Of a DNA stretch of 56,495 nt, positions 34,582 to 43,600 are shown piece after piece. The translations under genes were made by a program, and so were the position numbers. The stretch's first letter is position 1. Each line of letters opens with the position of its first letter. The DNA is from an uncultured Clostridia bacterium (GTDB lineage Bacteria; Bacillota; Clostridia; Christensenellales; UBA1242). The DNA lies in assembly GCA_934747775.1 (NCBI GenBank), contig CAKVHA010000009.1, positions 1 through 56,495 of the forward strand, given 5' to 3'. The notes below the pieces were generated by a model. It searched no databases. It had not been told where the DNA came from and was given only the letters and a program-made list of their open reading frames with translations.

Positions 34582-36411
34582 GTGAAAGCTACTACTAAAA
34601 AAATACTAACCGCAATATGTTCACTAATTTTATGTGTGTTTATGCTTGCGGGTTGTAACTTGATTGAAATTAATAAATCTAAATACTATAGCCAAACCGT
34701 TGTGGCTGTAAAACTTGAAAAAGACGCTGGCGAAGAGTATAAAGCATATTTAAAGAAATATTCTAAAAAAGACCTTATCACAGCGTATTACAATTACGCT
34801 TATCAGTATGTTTCGGGTAATCAAATTAGTGCCAAAGACGGAGTGACTTACGCTATTAACAATATGGTTAATTCCGATATTTTGTATACTTATGTTAAAA
34901 ACAACTATTTTGATAATCCTAATTATAGCATTACATTTACCGACAAAGATAAAAACGAAGTTATGCTAGAAGTTTATGATTCTATTCAAGACCAAATTAC
35001 AACTCTAGAAAAAGAAGTGTATAAGGAATGGAACATAAATTACACCGAATCTGATGATTTAGATAAAGACGAAACCGAGCCGCTAAGAAAAGCCTATGAG
35101 CCATATAGCCCTAAAGTAAAATTAGCGCAAATTGAAGTAACCGAAAACGGAACAAAAGTTGTTAAAAATCTTGTTGTTTTGAGTGAGAGCGAACTTGAAA
35201 CCACATACGATAGCCGCGTTGCTGGCTCCACATTTACCCAAGAAATTGGCGACCCAGAAGTAAGCAAAGAAGCTTATAATCGTTATATTAAATCGCTTCA
35301 AACCGCAGCAAAAGCAGAAGGCAAGTCTACCGACGAGCAAACAGTTTTGCAAAATGAAATTGAAAGATTAAAAGAAATTAGCACACGTTCTAGATATCTT
35401 AAATTGTTTGAAAAATGGTACAATGTTTATGTAAACTTTACTTACGATGCCGAAAATAATTTGTATATTCTAAACGACAATATTGCCAATGATGTTGTTG
35501 AGTATTACAAAGAACGTTTTATTGCTCAGAAAAACAAATACACCGATAAAAACGCCGAAATGGCAGCTACAAAAGAACAAGCATATCACACCGCAATGGC
35601 TGGCGATAGCATAGACGATATTTACTATCATCTAAATAGTGGCAACGAGTATATGTATGTTTCACACATCTTGTTGAAATTTACAGACGCTCAAAAAGCA
35701 GAAATTAAAGATTATAAAAACAGCTTGGATAATGGAGACATTAAGCAAAGCGAATATGATGCAGCAGTTAAAGCAATTGCAAACAGTATTAAAGTAACTT
35801 ACGAAGAAAATGGCGAAACTCATACAGCTACATCTGCTCAAGTTATTGAAAGAATTCAAAACGATTTTAGTTGGGATGAAGTTTCTAGTAAATCGGACAA
35901 AGAAGATTTGGAACGCACCCTTAACGACCGTGCAAAACGCTTTAATGATTACATTTATATGTTTAACGACGACGAAGGAATGATGAATAAAGATTATCCT
36001 TATGTTGTTAATCTAGATACCGAAGTATCCGACAAAATGGTTAAAGAGTTTGCGGACGCATCTAGAGCTTTAAAAGCAGATTATACAAAAAAATATGCAA
36101 ACGAAGAACTTGGAAATTACTATGCTGGTGAAGGTGCTCTTAGTGAGCCTGTAATCACCGAATATGGTGTTCATATAATTTATCACAATGGTCTAGTTAG
36201 AAATGTTGTGGAAGATATTGATACGCTTACATTTGAAGACCTAATTAAAGCTCATACCCAACGTAGTAGTGAAAAAACATTGTTTGCTAAAATTTATGAT
36301 ACAGTTGCAAAAGAATCTTACAACACAGCTTCTTCAAACTTTATCCAAAATATCCGCAAATATCTTAACATCGAAGTTTACAACAAACGCTTTGCAGATT
36401 TATTAAAATAA
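34582..36411 (+). CDS. PrsA/SurA-like peptidyl-prolyl isomerase lipoprotein
   Basis: Exported foldase of 609 aa anchored by a lipid: the signal ends in LAGC with Cys25. It starts with GTG 34582 behind GGGAG. A large helical chaperone region (30-340) precedes a parvulin-type domain. That domain begins with VSHILLKF (about residue 358) and ends with YYAGEGALSEPVITEYGVHIIYHNG (about 512-538). Between them is an insertion of roughly 100 charged, helical residues, so the isomerase domain is split. It lies after mfd, where Bacillota often keep a foldase gene. It may help the giant exported protein and other exports to fold (inference). Confidence 0.85.
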   Translation: MKATTKKILTAICSLILCVFMLAGCNLIEINKSKYYSQTVVAVKLEKDAGEEYKAYLKKYSKKDLITAYYNYAYQYVSGNQISAKDGVTYAINNMVNSDILYTYVKNNYFDNPNYSITFTDKDKNEVMLEVYDSIQDQITTLEKEVYKEWNINYTESDDLDKDETEPLRKAYEPYSPKVKLAQIEVTENGTKVVKNLVVLSESELETTYDSRVAGSTFTQEIGDPEVSKEAYNRYIKSLQTAAKAEGKSTDEQTVLQNEIERLKEISTRSRYLKLFEKWYNVYVNFTYDAENNLYILNDNIANDVVEYYKERFIAQKNKYTDKNAEMAATKEQAYHTAMAGDSIDDIYYHLNSGNEYMYVSHILLKFTDAQKAEIKDYKNSLDNGDIKQSEYDAAVKAIANSIKVTYEENGETHTATSAQVIERIQNDFSWDEVSSKSDKEDLERTLNDRAKRFNDYIYMFNDDEGMMNKDYPYVVNLDTEVSDKMVKEFADASRALKADYTKKYANEELGNYYAGEGALSEPVITEYGVHIIYHNGLVRNVVEDIDTLTFEDLIKAHTQRSSEKTLFAKIYDTVAKESYNTASSNFIQNIRKYLNIEVYNKRFADLLK

Positions 36412-36416
36412 CAAGT

Positions 36417-36450
36417 AAAAAAAGACTATTTTAAATAGTCTTTTTTTATT
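36417..36450 (+). terminator. Bidirectional terminator
   Basis: Perfect stem AAAAAAAGACTATTT / AAATAGTCTTTTTTT centred near 36432, between the foldase gene and a convergent gene. Confidence 0.9.
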
Positions 36451-36524
36451 GTCATTGTTGGTTATTATTCAAATTTATTGTTTAACTTTGTTTAATGTAA
36501 TTTAAAATACAAGGTTAGTTTTTT

Positions 36525-37817
36525 TTATATAGAGCAGAAGGTCGTTAGGCGGTTTATGTGGTCGTAAACCTTTTCACAATCAAAAAAGGTGTTAAGCTCG
36601 GCGGAATTTTGGCGTAGTGTTTTGCCGCAAATTAGGTGCGAATTTATGGCGAAGTCGCTTTTTATTTGTCCTATGTTAATAAAATTGTAATATCCGTAAG
36701 AAGAAAGAAGTGATGATTTGTAGTCGTCCAAAATACTATCAAAGCAGCTGCAATATATGCTGGTTTCGCCCACGATTGGTTCTACAATCTCTTTCCAGTG
36801 TGAAAGTCCGCTGGCAAAGTTTACGCTGCTTTCACTAACGCCATATTTATAGCCAAGCGACGCAAACTTCCATCCATTTTCTTTTAGATAACCTGCAACT
36901 TCCATACACTTTTTTACTTGAAATTTGCTGTTTGCATTTGTTTTTTGTGTTTTGTAGCCCAATATGCCATTGCTTCCGTCTATGCAAATTAGTCCTTTTG
37001 CGCCGTTTATACTAAAGGTAGGGTGTTCGTCCACAAAGGTGTTTAAAAGGGTTATAAAGTCGTTGGAGTGATGAAGTCTGTCGTTAATGCTGCGCTTTGG
37101 GGTGTAGGTTGTAAGGGTGTTGTGGTCGTCTAGTATTAGTTTACTTACGTTGCCATTTTTGGCGCTGTAAAACGCTGTTTTTAGGGCTAAAACAATGGGC
37201 TGTTTTCCAGACGGCAAATATAGCTTTTGATTAATGCTGGCCGGGTTTATAAGCACATAATTTCGCTCATAAAGTGACAATAATATTTTTTCAAATTCGT
37301 TAATTGTAATGTGGTTTTCATCTATGCTGCTGCTTAAATTAGAGTTGTTTTTTAGCACTTCTGGAAACGAAATAATTGGCTCAAACATTAATACACTTAC
37401 ACCGCCATTATACTCTTTAAAACTGCTTTGTTTTTGCTTTGTTTCAATAATGTTTAGTAGCTCTACAATTTGTTTTTCGTTGCAAAAAATGGAGTTTTTA
37501 AGTAGGTTTAACGCTTCATTTAGTTTGTCGTTTGAAATTAATTCGTTGGCACTTTTAATAATTTGTTCCTTTTGTTTTGCTAAATTATTGTTAATGTCGG
37601 TTTTGTTGTAAACATAATTTAAACTGGGGTTGTCGCACTTAACTAGTGGATTTAGTGAAATATATTGATCCTTGATTGTTGTGTTGTAACAACATAAAAA
37701 GCATAATGACAAACATAATAACAGCATTAAAAAAATTGAAAATTTAAGTGTTATTTTTGCTTTTTTAAATGTAAAAGTTGGCTGTTTTAAAATATAATTA
37801 TTATTAATTTTTTCCAT
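36525..37817 (-). CDS. Polysaccharide-deacetylase-like protein without metal ligands
   Basis: 430 aa from the ATG at 37817; a longer TTG start at 37862 is less likely, and neither has a ribosome binding site. A basic N-terminus and one transmembrane helix (about 25-47) expose the rest outside. A charged helical linker follows, then a region with the outline of clostridial NodB-fold proteins (FVDEHPTFSINGAKGLICIDGSNGILGYKT; VAGYLKENGWKFAS). Where active relatives have an Asp-Asp in the first NodB motif, this has VLALKTAFYS. Where they have FASHxxGH, it has FASLGYKYG. It is therefore probably a catalytically dead glycan-binding relative. Convergent with the foldase gene, divergent from the next. 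Confidence 0.72.
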   Translation of the reverse strand: MEKINNNYILKQPTFTFKKAKITLKFSIFLMLLLCLSLCFLCCYNTTIKDQYISLNPLVKCDNPSLNYVYNKTDINNNLAKQKEQIIKSANELISNDKLNEALNLLKNSIFCNEKQIVELLNIIETKQKQSSFKEYNGGVSVLMFEPIISFPEVLKNNSNLSSSIDENHITINEFEKILLSLYERNYVLINPASINQKLYLPSGKQPIVLALKTAFYSAKNGNVSKLILDDHNTLTTYTPKRSINDRLHHSNDFITLLNTFVDEHPTFSINGAKGLICIDGSNGILGYKTQKTNANSKFQVKKCMEVAGYLKENGWKFASLGYKYGVSESSVNFASGLSHWKEIVEPIVGETSIYCSCFDSILDDYKSSLLSSYGYYNFINIGQIKSDFAINSHLICGKTLRQNSAELNTFFDCEKVYDHINRLTTFCSI

Positions 37818-37907
37818 AATTTTAGTATGTGTAATAAGTGAAAATATAATTTTTAAATTCAAAAATAAGCAAGTATTTTTATTAAAAATATGGTCAATAA
37901 TTACACT

Positions 37908-38327
37908 ATGAAAAAGCTATTGGTCTTTATGTTTATGGTGTTAATCTTAACATTTTCGTTGTGTGTAAAAAACTATAAATTGGAAAAATTAAACGATAAA
38001 ATTTATAATATTAAGGTGGCGAAAACTTGCTGTTTTGACGATAGTTTTAGTGAAATTGTAGGTGACTATTACATAACAAAATTGGATAAGTTGACTTTAA
38101 ATTTTAATGATATTAACTACATAATGTTTGAAATGAGCAAAAGTGATATTAATATACTTTTTGACTTATATAAAATAGATATTGTCAAAAAATATAGAGT
38201 TTGTGACAATATTGTGTATGATGCACATAGTGAGTATATTAATATTAGCAATAGTATCAACATTCAAATTGCGGTGGGCGACGATGCTATAAAAGTGGGA
38301 ATTCCAACAATATTTAATGGATTTTAA
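37908..38327 (+). CDS. Small secreted or anchored protein, function unknown
   Basis: About 139 aa. The ATG at 37908 gives a classic signal or anchor sequence (MKKLLVFMFMVLILTFSLC); an upstream ATG at 37890 adds six residues. No ribosome binding site is seen for either. The external part has a strand-helix pattern and ends in IQIAVGDDAIKVGIPTIFNGF. It lies directly before the spoIIQ-like gene, in a stretch of sporulation genes, so a sporulation role is possible. I could not assign a family (a YwmB-like relation was considered but not supported). Confidence 0.7.
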   Translation: MKKLLVFMFMVLILTFSLCVKNYKLEKLNDKIYNIKVAKTCCFDDSFSEIVGDYYITKLDKLTLNFNDINYIMFEMSKSDINILFDLYKIDIVKKYRVCDNIVYDAHSEYINISNSINIQIAVGDDAIKVGIPTIFNGF

Positions 38328-38335
38328 AATTGTAG

Positions 38336-38365
38336 GTATAACCTTAGTAAATAGTGGCAAATATT
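38336..38365 (+). promoter_or_regulatory. Candidate sigma-F (forespore) promoter of spoIIQ-like gene
   Basis: GTATA (38336-38340), exactly 15 bases, then GGCAAATATT (38356-38365). This agrees with the sigma-F consensus (GYWTA, 15 bases, GGNRANAMTR) at all five -35 positions and eight of ten -10 positions. The start near 38371 lies just before AAGGAGG. spoIIQ is a sigma-F gene in Bacillus. Confidence 0.6.
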
Positions 38366-38386
38366 AGAAAAACAAGGAGGTTGGTT

Positions 38387-38992
38387 ATGGAAAAAATGAC
38401 GAGAAAAGAAAAGGGAATTTACTTACTTAAAAAGTATGGGTACTTAATGGTGTTTGGGATCTGCGCGTTGGTGCTTGTGGTGGCATTAATTGCAACTAGC
38501 GGCAAAAAAACAACTACGCCGCCAATTAGTGATGTAAACAATGAAGTTAAGGAACCAGTTAGTAGCGACCCTATTACATTTGGATTGCCTATTGCTAATA
38601 TTAATATTGTAAAAGCCTTTTCTAACACAAAATTGCAATTTAATGAAACATTAAAGCAATACGAAGCGCATCTTGCAACAGACTTTGCCTGCGAACCAAA
38701 CACAAGCGTGTGTTCAATTGGTGCAGGAACTGTAATTGAAGTGGGCAACACATATTTAAAAGGTAATTATGTTGTTATTCAACACGGCGACAGTTTGAAA
38801 AGCGTTTATGCATCATTAGGTGATGATATTGCAGTTAAGGTTGGTCAAAATGTAGAAAAGGGCACTGTTATTGGTGTTGCTGGAAACACTGCTCATGGCG
38901 AACTTAACACTGGCGATCATTTGCACTTTGAAATGCTAGATAACGACAAAAAGATTGACCCATCTGGATATTTGACCTTAGAAAACAAGTAA
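38387..38992 (+). CDS. spoIIQ: SpoIIQ-like M23 peptidase-domain protein
   Basis: 201 aa from ATG 38387 (AAGGAGG six bases upstream). A basic N-terminus and one transmembrane helix (about 17-37) leave a LytM/M23 domain outside. In spore formers SpoIIQ sits in the forespore membrane and pairs with SpoIIIAH to link the two cells during engulfment. The zinc ligands His95 and Asp99 (HLATD) and the HLH pair (His178, His180) are all present, so the site looks complete. This is as in clostridial SpoIIQ and unlike the Bacillus protein. A sigma-F-like promoter and nearby spoIIID support the name; a general cell-wall M23 peptidase is the alternative. Confidence 0.82.
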   Translation: MEKMTRKEKGIYLLKKYGYLMVFGICALVLVVALIATSGKKTTTPPISDVNNEVKEPVSSDPITFGLPIANINIVKAFSNTKLQFNETLKQYEAHLATDFACEPNTSVCSIGAGTVIEVGNTYLKGNYVVIQHGDSLKSVYASLGDDIAVKVGQNVEKGTVIGVAGNTAHGELNTGDHLHFEMLDNDKKIDPSGYLTLENK

Positions 38993-39026
38993 ATTTGCTT
39001 AAATTTTCAAAAACGGCTTTATTTGC

Positions 39027-39055
39027 TTTACACTTTTTGAAAACTTTTATATAAT
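39027..39055 (+). promoter_or_regulatory. Sigma-A promoter of acpP
   Basis: TTTACA (39027-39032), 17-base spacer, TATAAT (39050-39055). Confidence 0.6.
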
Positions 39056-39090
39056 AAAATCATCAATAAGAAATTTAAGGCGGTATAATT

Positions 39091-39321
39091 ATGTTTGAAA
39101 AAGTTAGAGCAATTTTAATGGAACAGCTTAACCTAAAAGAAGATAAAATTAAACTAGAAAGCAGAATAGTGGAAGACCTTGGGGCTGATTCACTTGATGT
39201 GGTAGAATTATTAATGACAATGGAAGATAAATTTAATGTTTCGGTTTCCGATGAAGAAGCTGTAAACCTAAAAACTGTTAACGACATTGTTACATTAATC
39301 ACTAAAAAACAAGGTAAATAG
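39091..39321 (+). CDS. acpP: Acyl carrier protein
   Basis: Carries growing fatty-acyl chains on a phosphopantetheine arm. It has 76 aa and is acidic, with the attachment serine Ser34 in GADSLDVVEL and helix III (DEEAVNLKTVNDIVTLI) as in the family. AAGGCGG precedes the ATG. It stands alone with its own promoter and terminator, inserted between spoIIQ and spoIIID and away from any fatty-acid synthesis gene in the window. Confidence 0.95.
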   Translation: MFEKVRAILMEQLNLKEDKIKLESRIVEDLGADSLDVVELLMTMEDKFNVSVSDEEAVNLKTVNDIVTLITKKQGK

Positions 39322-39354
39322 TGTAAAAACCTAATGGTTGATATAAAAAGTAAG

Positions 39355-39385
39355 AACACATCTAATTTGATGTGTTTTTTCTTTT
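39355..39385 (+). terminator. Rho-independent terminator of acpP
   Basis: Stem AACACATC (39355-39362) with GATGTGTT, five-base loop, followed by TTTTTT. Confidence 0.85.
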
Positions 39386-39393
39386 AAAAACTA

Positions 39394-39422
39394 ACATATT
39401 TGTACATTTTTCGACATATATT
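39394..39422 (+). promoter_or_regulatory. Candidate sigma-E (mother-cell) promoter of spoIIID
   Basis: ACATATT (39394-39400), 14 bases, CATATATT (39415-39422). Against the sigma-E consensus (KMATATT, 14-15 bases, CATACAMT) it matches six of seven and six of eight positions. The start near 39429 leaves a leader with GGAGG. spoIIID is a sigma-E gene in Bacillus. Confidence 0.55.
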
Positions 39423-39449
39423 TTGTTAAGTAAAAATGTGGAGGTATGT

Positions 39450-39695
39450 ATGGGTTTTCTCACTCGCGCCGAACAACTTGGAATGTATATTTTGGAAAAC
39501 AATTCTACAATAAGAAAAACCGCAACTAGGTTTAATTTAAGCAAAAGCACTGTACATAACGACTTATCTAAAAAGCTAAAATACGAAAACTACGATATGT
39601 ATAAAAAAGTAAAAATTTTGCTTAACAAAAACTTTAATGAAAAACACATTCGCGGCGGTGTTTCAACTAAATTAAAGTACAAAAAAATGGCTTAA
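39450..39695 (+). CDS. spoIIID: Sporulation transcription factor SpoIIID
   Basis: Small DNA-binding regulator of 81 aa that reshapes sigma-E transcription in the mother cell. The helix-turn-helix (TIRKTATRFNLSKSTVHNDL, about residues 20-39) and the C-terminal basic helix (KHIRGGVSTKLKYKK) match the Bacillus protein closely. ATG 39450 follows GGAGG (39440-39444); the frame is open further upstream but into the acpP terminator. The stop codon lies inside a hairpin terminator shared with the convergent gene. Confidence 0.94.
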   Translation: MGFLTRAEQLGMYILENNSTIRKTATRFNLSKSTVHNDLSKKLKYENYDMYKKVKILLNKNFNEKHIRGGVSTKLKYKKMA

Positions 39696-39709
39696 ACTAG
39701 CCATTTTTT
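39683..39709 (+). terminator. Bidirectional terminator overlapping both stop codons
   Basis: Stem AAAAATGGCT / AGCCATTTTT with a six-base loop. The spoIIID stop (39693-39695) is in the loop, and the stop of the convergent gene (39708-39710) starts in the T-tract. Confidence 0.85.
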
Positions 39710-40433
39710 ATTTGCGGGTGCGGGGGATTTGTTCGGGTGGTAAATTGTTGCGTTCGGGGTGGGTGATTGCCCCCAAAATGCGGTCTTTTACAAAAGGAAT
39801 TTGTTTTTGAATTTCTTTAATAACGTCTTTAGTATATTCGCGCTGGGTGTGTTTGTCTACTGGGCACTTGCTTTTAACAACAGGTACTTTTTTGCTGGCG
39901 GAAATAATGTCGCGTTCGTCGGTTAAAATAAGTGGTCGAATTACGGTTACGCCTGTGCGGCTTAAAAAAGTGGTTGGTGAAAGCGTGCTAAGCCTGCCTT
40001 CGTAAAACAAGCTAAGCAAAAATGTGTGAACCATATCGTCGGCAGAGTGACCAAGTGCAAGTTTGTTGCAACCTAGTTCTATTGCCTTTGTGTTAAGCAT
40101 TCCACGTCTTAGTTTTGAACACAAACTGCACGGGTTTTTTTCTTTTCGCTCTTCAAATACAATTTTGTAAATGTCACTAGGAACAACATGATATTCTATG
40201 TCTTCTTTTTCGCAAAACTCTTTTACGGGGTCAAAGCCGCCGTCGCCAAACATATCTATTGTAATTCCCACAACTTCAAAAGGTTTTTCAGAAAATTTTG
40301 AGTACATTTTAAGTGCTTTAAGCAGTACCATACTGTCTTTTCCGCCGCTTACACCCACGGCAATGCGGTCACCACTTTCAATCATATTGTAACACTCTAT
40401 TGCCTTGCGCATAGTAGATAAAATTTGTTGCAT
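39708..40433 (-). CDS. TtcA-family tRNA sulphur-transfer (PP-loop) protein
   Basis: PP-loop ATPase of 241 aa. The family thiolates tRNA bases (TtcA makes 2-thiocytidine-32) using an Fe-S cluster. It has the PP-loop SGGKDS (about residues 30-35), the CSLCSKLRRGML motif, LALGHSADDMVHTFLLSLFYEGRL and VIRPLI, all close to TtcA. The third cluster ligand is probably the Cys in KSKCPVD. The TtcA name is likely but the exact tRNA target is not proven. Convergent with spoIIID. Confidence 0.87.
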   Translation of the reverse strand: MQQILSTMRKAIECYNMIESGDRIAVGVSGGKDSMVLLKALKMYSKFSEKPFEVVGITIDMFGDGGFDPVKEFCEKEDIEYHVVPSDIYKIVFEERKEKNPCSLCSKLRRGMLNTKAIELGCNKLALGHSADDMVHTFLLSLFYEGRLSTLSPTTFLSRTGVTVIRPLILTDERDIISASKKVPVVKSKCPVDKHTQREYTKDVIKEIQKQIPFVKDRILGAITHPERNNLPPEQIPRTRK

Positions 40434-40541
40434 ATTTTTCTCCTAATTTTTGCTGAAAATATAATAGCATAGGCTACGCTTTTTTTCAATAAAAACATTG
40501 CGGAAAAAATAAAAAAATGTCAAATTATGTGGTGTAAATAT

Positions 40542-40570
40542 TTGACTAAAAAATGGGGTATATATATAAT
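40542..40570 (+). promoter_or_regulatory. Strong sigma-A promoter of the giant lipoprotein gene
   Basis: TTGACT (40542-40547), 17-base spacer, TATAAT (40565-40570). The leader is about 46 bases, with GAGGA (40610-40614) eight bases before the ATG. It looks constitutive and strong. Confidence 0.8.
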
Positions 40571-40622
40571 ATATATATCTAACTATAAAGTTAAATACTT
40601 TAAACTTATGAGGAATGAAAAA

Positions 40623-43600
40623 ATGAAAAAGAAATTAAGTGTTTTAGTTTTGATGTTGTTCACAACAATTTTTGGGCTTGTTGCGTGCGGTAAAAATCCG
40701 TACGATCAAGTTTCACTTACTGTTAGTAAAACCGATCTTAGCATTATGCTATCCGAAGACAACGGCGTGTATTCTAGCAGTCCTTGTGAAATAGAGGTAA
40801 AAGTTACAGCCCCTAAAAAACTTAGTAAGGAAATTGTTTTGCCAGAATATGGTTCTAAAGATACTAGCGGTGCAACATACGGCAACAGATATGTAGAAAT
40901 TGAAAAAGTTGCTGGCGATGTTGACGGTGAGTACACCCTAAAAATCACAGGTAAAGAACCTACTCCTGGTGCGGTTGAAATTCCTATAAAAACCGTAGAC
41001 GGAAACAAATCTCAAACACTTAAAATAAATGTTGGAGTAGAAGTTAATGGCATTGAGTTTGCAAAAGATATAAATCTTGTTTGCCCAACTGGTGGTGAAA
41101 TAGACTTTAATGCAAAACTTAGAAGTTACATTAACTTTACACCTACTGCAACCAACCAAACAGGTGTTGAGTTTTATTTGGCTGGAATTTACAATGGTGT
41201 TACTATTCAAAACAATGTGCTAAAAATTCCTAAAGACTATGTTGTGTCGGGCGATGAAACCATTTTAGTAAAAGCTAAATCCACAGAAAGAGATGGAATA
41301 GAAACAAGCACAATGGCAATTAAAGTTATTAAAGGTTTTAACTTTTATAGTGATAACGATGTTAATTCGGCAAATGTTTTGGTTAATATTTCAAATACTC
41401 AGGGAACAACGAACTGCAATGTTAACCCTAACAGAATGGTGGTAGACGGAAATATTATTAATTATGAAATTGAGCTTGCCGCTATAGAATCGGAAGAAAA
41501 ACCAGAAGACAATCCACCATACTTAATGTCTTTGTTGACAATGTTTTTAAAAGGATACAATGATTACGAAATTGTTTTAAACGAAAAATCAGACAATATT
41601 TTGGATTTGGAAGCTGAATCGGGTGTCGATATTTCTCAAGGATCGGAGACTAGGGGATACAGGTTTGATATACACGGAAAAGCAGCGGGCGAGCGTTCGG
41701 TTGTGTTTAATGTTGTGTACAACGGCACAAGCACAAACGAGCTTAGCGAGTACAAAATTGTGGTGACTTTCCGCGTTAAAGTTTTGCCATCGGTTAAAAA
41801 TGTTTTGTTAAACGATGGGAAATACGAAGAAGGTGCAACATTAACAGTATTTAAAAATTACACCGCTTCGGTTATTGGTGCTAAACTAAAAATTCAAGAC
41901 ACTGCAGCATCAAGTGATATGACATTTACAGTTAATGTTGCTGGTAATGATGAAAGTGTTATGTTCTACGACCAATACGGCACTAGAATTGAAGACATTA
42001 CTAGTCATACATTTAAAAACGGAACTTTACTTTATTTAAGACATTCCAGCGACACTGGGAAATTAGCGCAAATTAATATTACATTGTGCAGCGAATTCTA
42101 TACTAACAAATATGTTGATGTTGATAATAATAAAAATAGTTTTGTTTTCACTAAAAGCTTTACGGTTATGGCAAACCTAATTGGTGGCGAAAGTAATTTT
42201 AATTTTGTGGATAAAGACGGAAATGTTGTAGAAGATGGCAAGAATATAACAATTGAAATAAGCGGCAGAGAAAGCCTAAACCCACGTGCATTTGTTGACT
42301 TTGGCGATGAAATTATTGCGCAAGATGCAATTTATAGAATTTCTATGAATAATGCAACTATTGGCAACTGGGCTTACGGAGATAGAAATGGTGTGAATAA
42401 GGGTAAAATTATGTTTACTCCATATTTCCCTTCTGATGAGGCCGATTACAAAAACTTTAAACCAAGCGGTTCTACTATCACAGTAGAAATGGTTACTGGC
42501 TTAACCAAATCTGTTTATGTAGATGTAACATTAAAGTACATAAATTCAGACTATGCTAACGAAAATGTGGGCGACGCATTGTTTACATTTGATTATGATA
42601 CACAAAACAAAGGCTTTTTAGCAGCGTGGTACGACCCTAATAACGGTGATGACAATGTTGCTAACATAGACTTTAATAAAACTGATGGCTTTTATGGTGA
42701 TAGTTATCAAAACAGCATTTACAGACAAGTAGAAGGCTCAAACATAAGTTACACAACTTTCAACCGTTTGGTTGTAGCAAAAAACACCACATTAAAACTT
42801 GACGTGTACAGACTTTTTGCGTTTGACGGACAAGTTAAAAAGATTGCAGCTAATGCATTTAGATTTGATTATAAAACACAATATATGTTTTTTGACACTA
42901 TAAAAGGTGAACTAAGAGTTGGTAAGCAAACAAGCAATATTGAAGGTGAAGATGGTGAAAAAGGCTATTTTACGCTTTCTATAATTGCTGACGACAAGAC
43001 GTTTGATATAAGAGTTTATGTTGTAGATAAAATTGAAGAGGCTAAACTAAACACAAATTATTTTGAAGTTTTTGCAGCAAATACTTTAAATGTTGCGGAT
43101 ATAGAAAAAGCATTTGCTCAAATTCAATTAGTTATTAATTCTACTGGCACTTATTATGGAAACTTATTCCAAAGTTTTTCATTATTTAAAGCTGACGAAA
43201 TTTTATATTCTGCCGATGAGCAATTAATAGCGCGCACGAATTTATTTGCAGATTTAAATGGCGATGTTTTAATGACTGTAAGTCGCGTGGAATACAACGG
43301 CAAAATGTATTACAATTACAACAACAATTGGTACGCAAGTTTAAATGATTGTGTTGGTGGCACTAATAAAATAACCGACATAGCAACAGAACTAGAAAAT
43401 TGTGAAAAAACACAAGTAAGAATATTAAAAGCAATTATAAATATTGCGGGTGGCAATGTTGACTATCCTAAAATTGTGGCTGCATTATTTAGAAATGGTG
43501 CATACGAAGTAGAGTTTACGGGAACTGTAAGTCAATATTACAACACTTTTGACGAAAACAACTTTGTTGTTAAAATCAAAAACCCTACAATGTCTAGATC

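Noticed and set aside
37818..37889. Confident sigma-E promoter for the deacetylase-like gene
   Set aside because: A CATACTAA -10 and TTATATT -35 exist on the minus strand, but spacing is 13 bases and two positions of the -10 differ; kept only as a remark.
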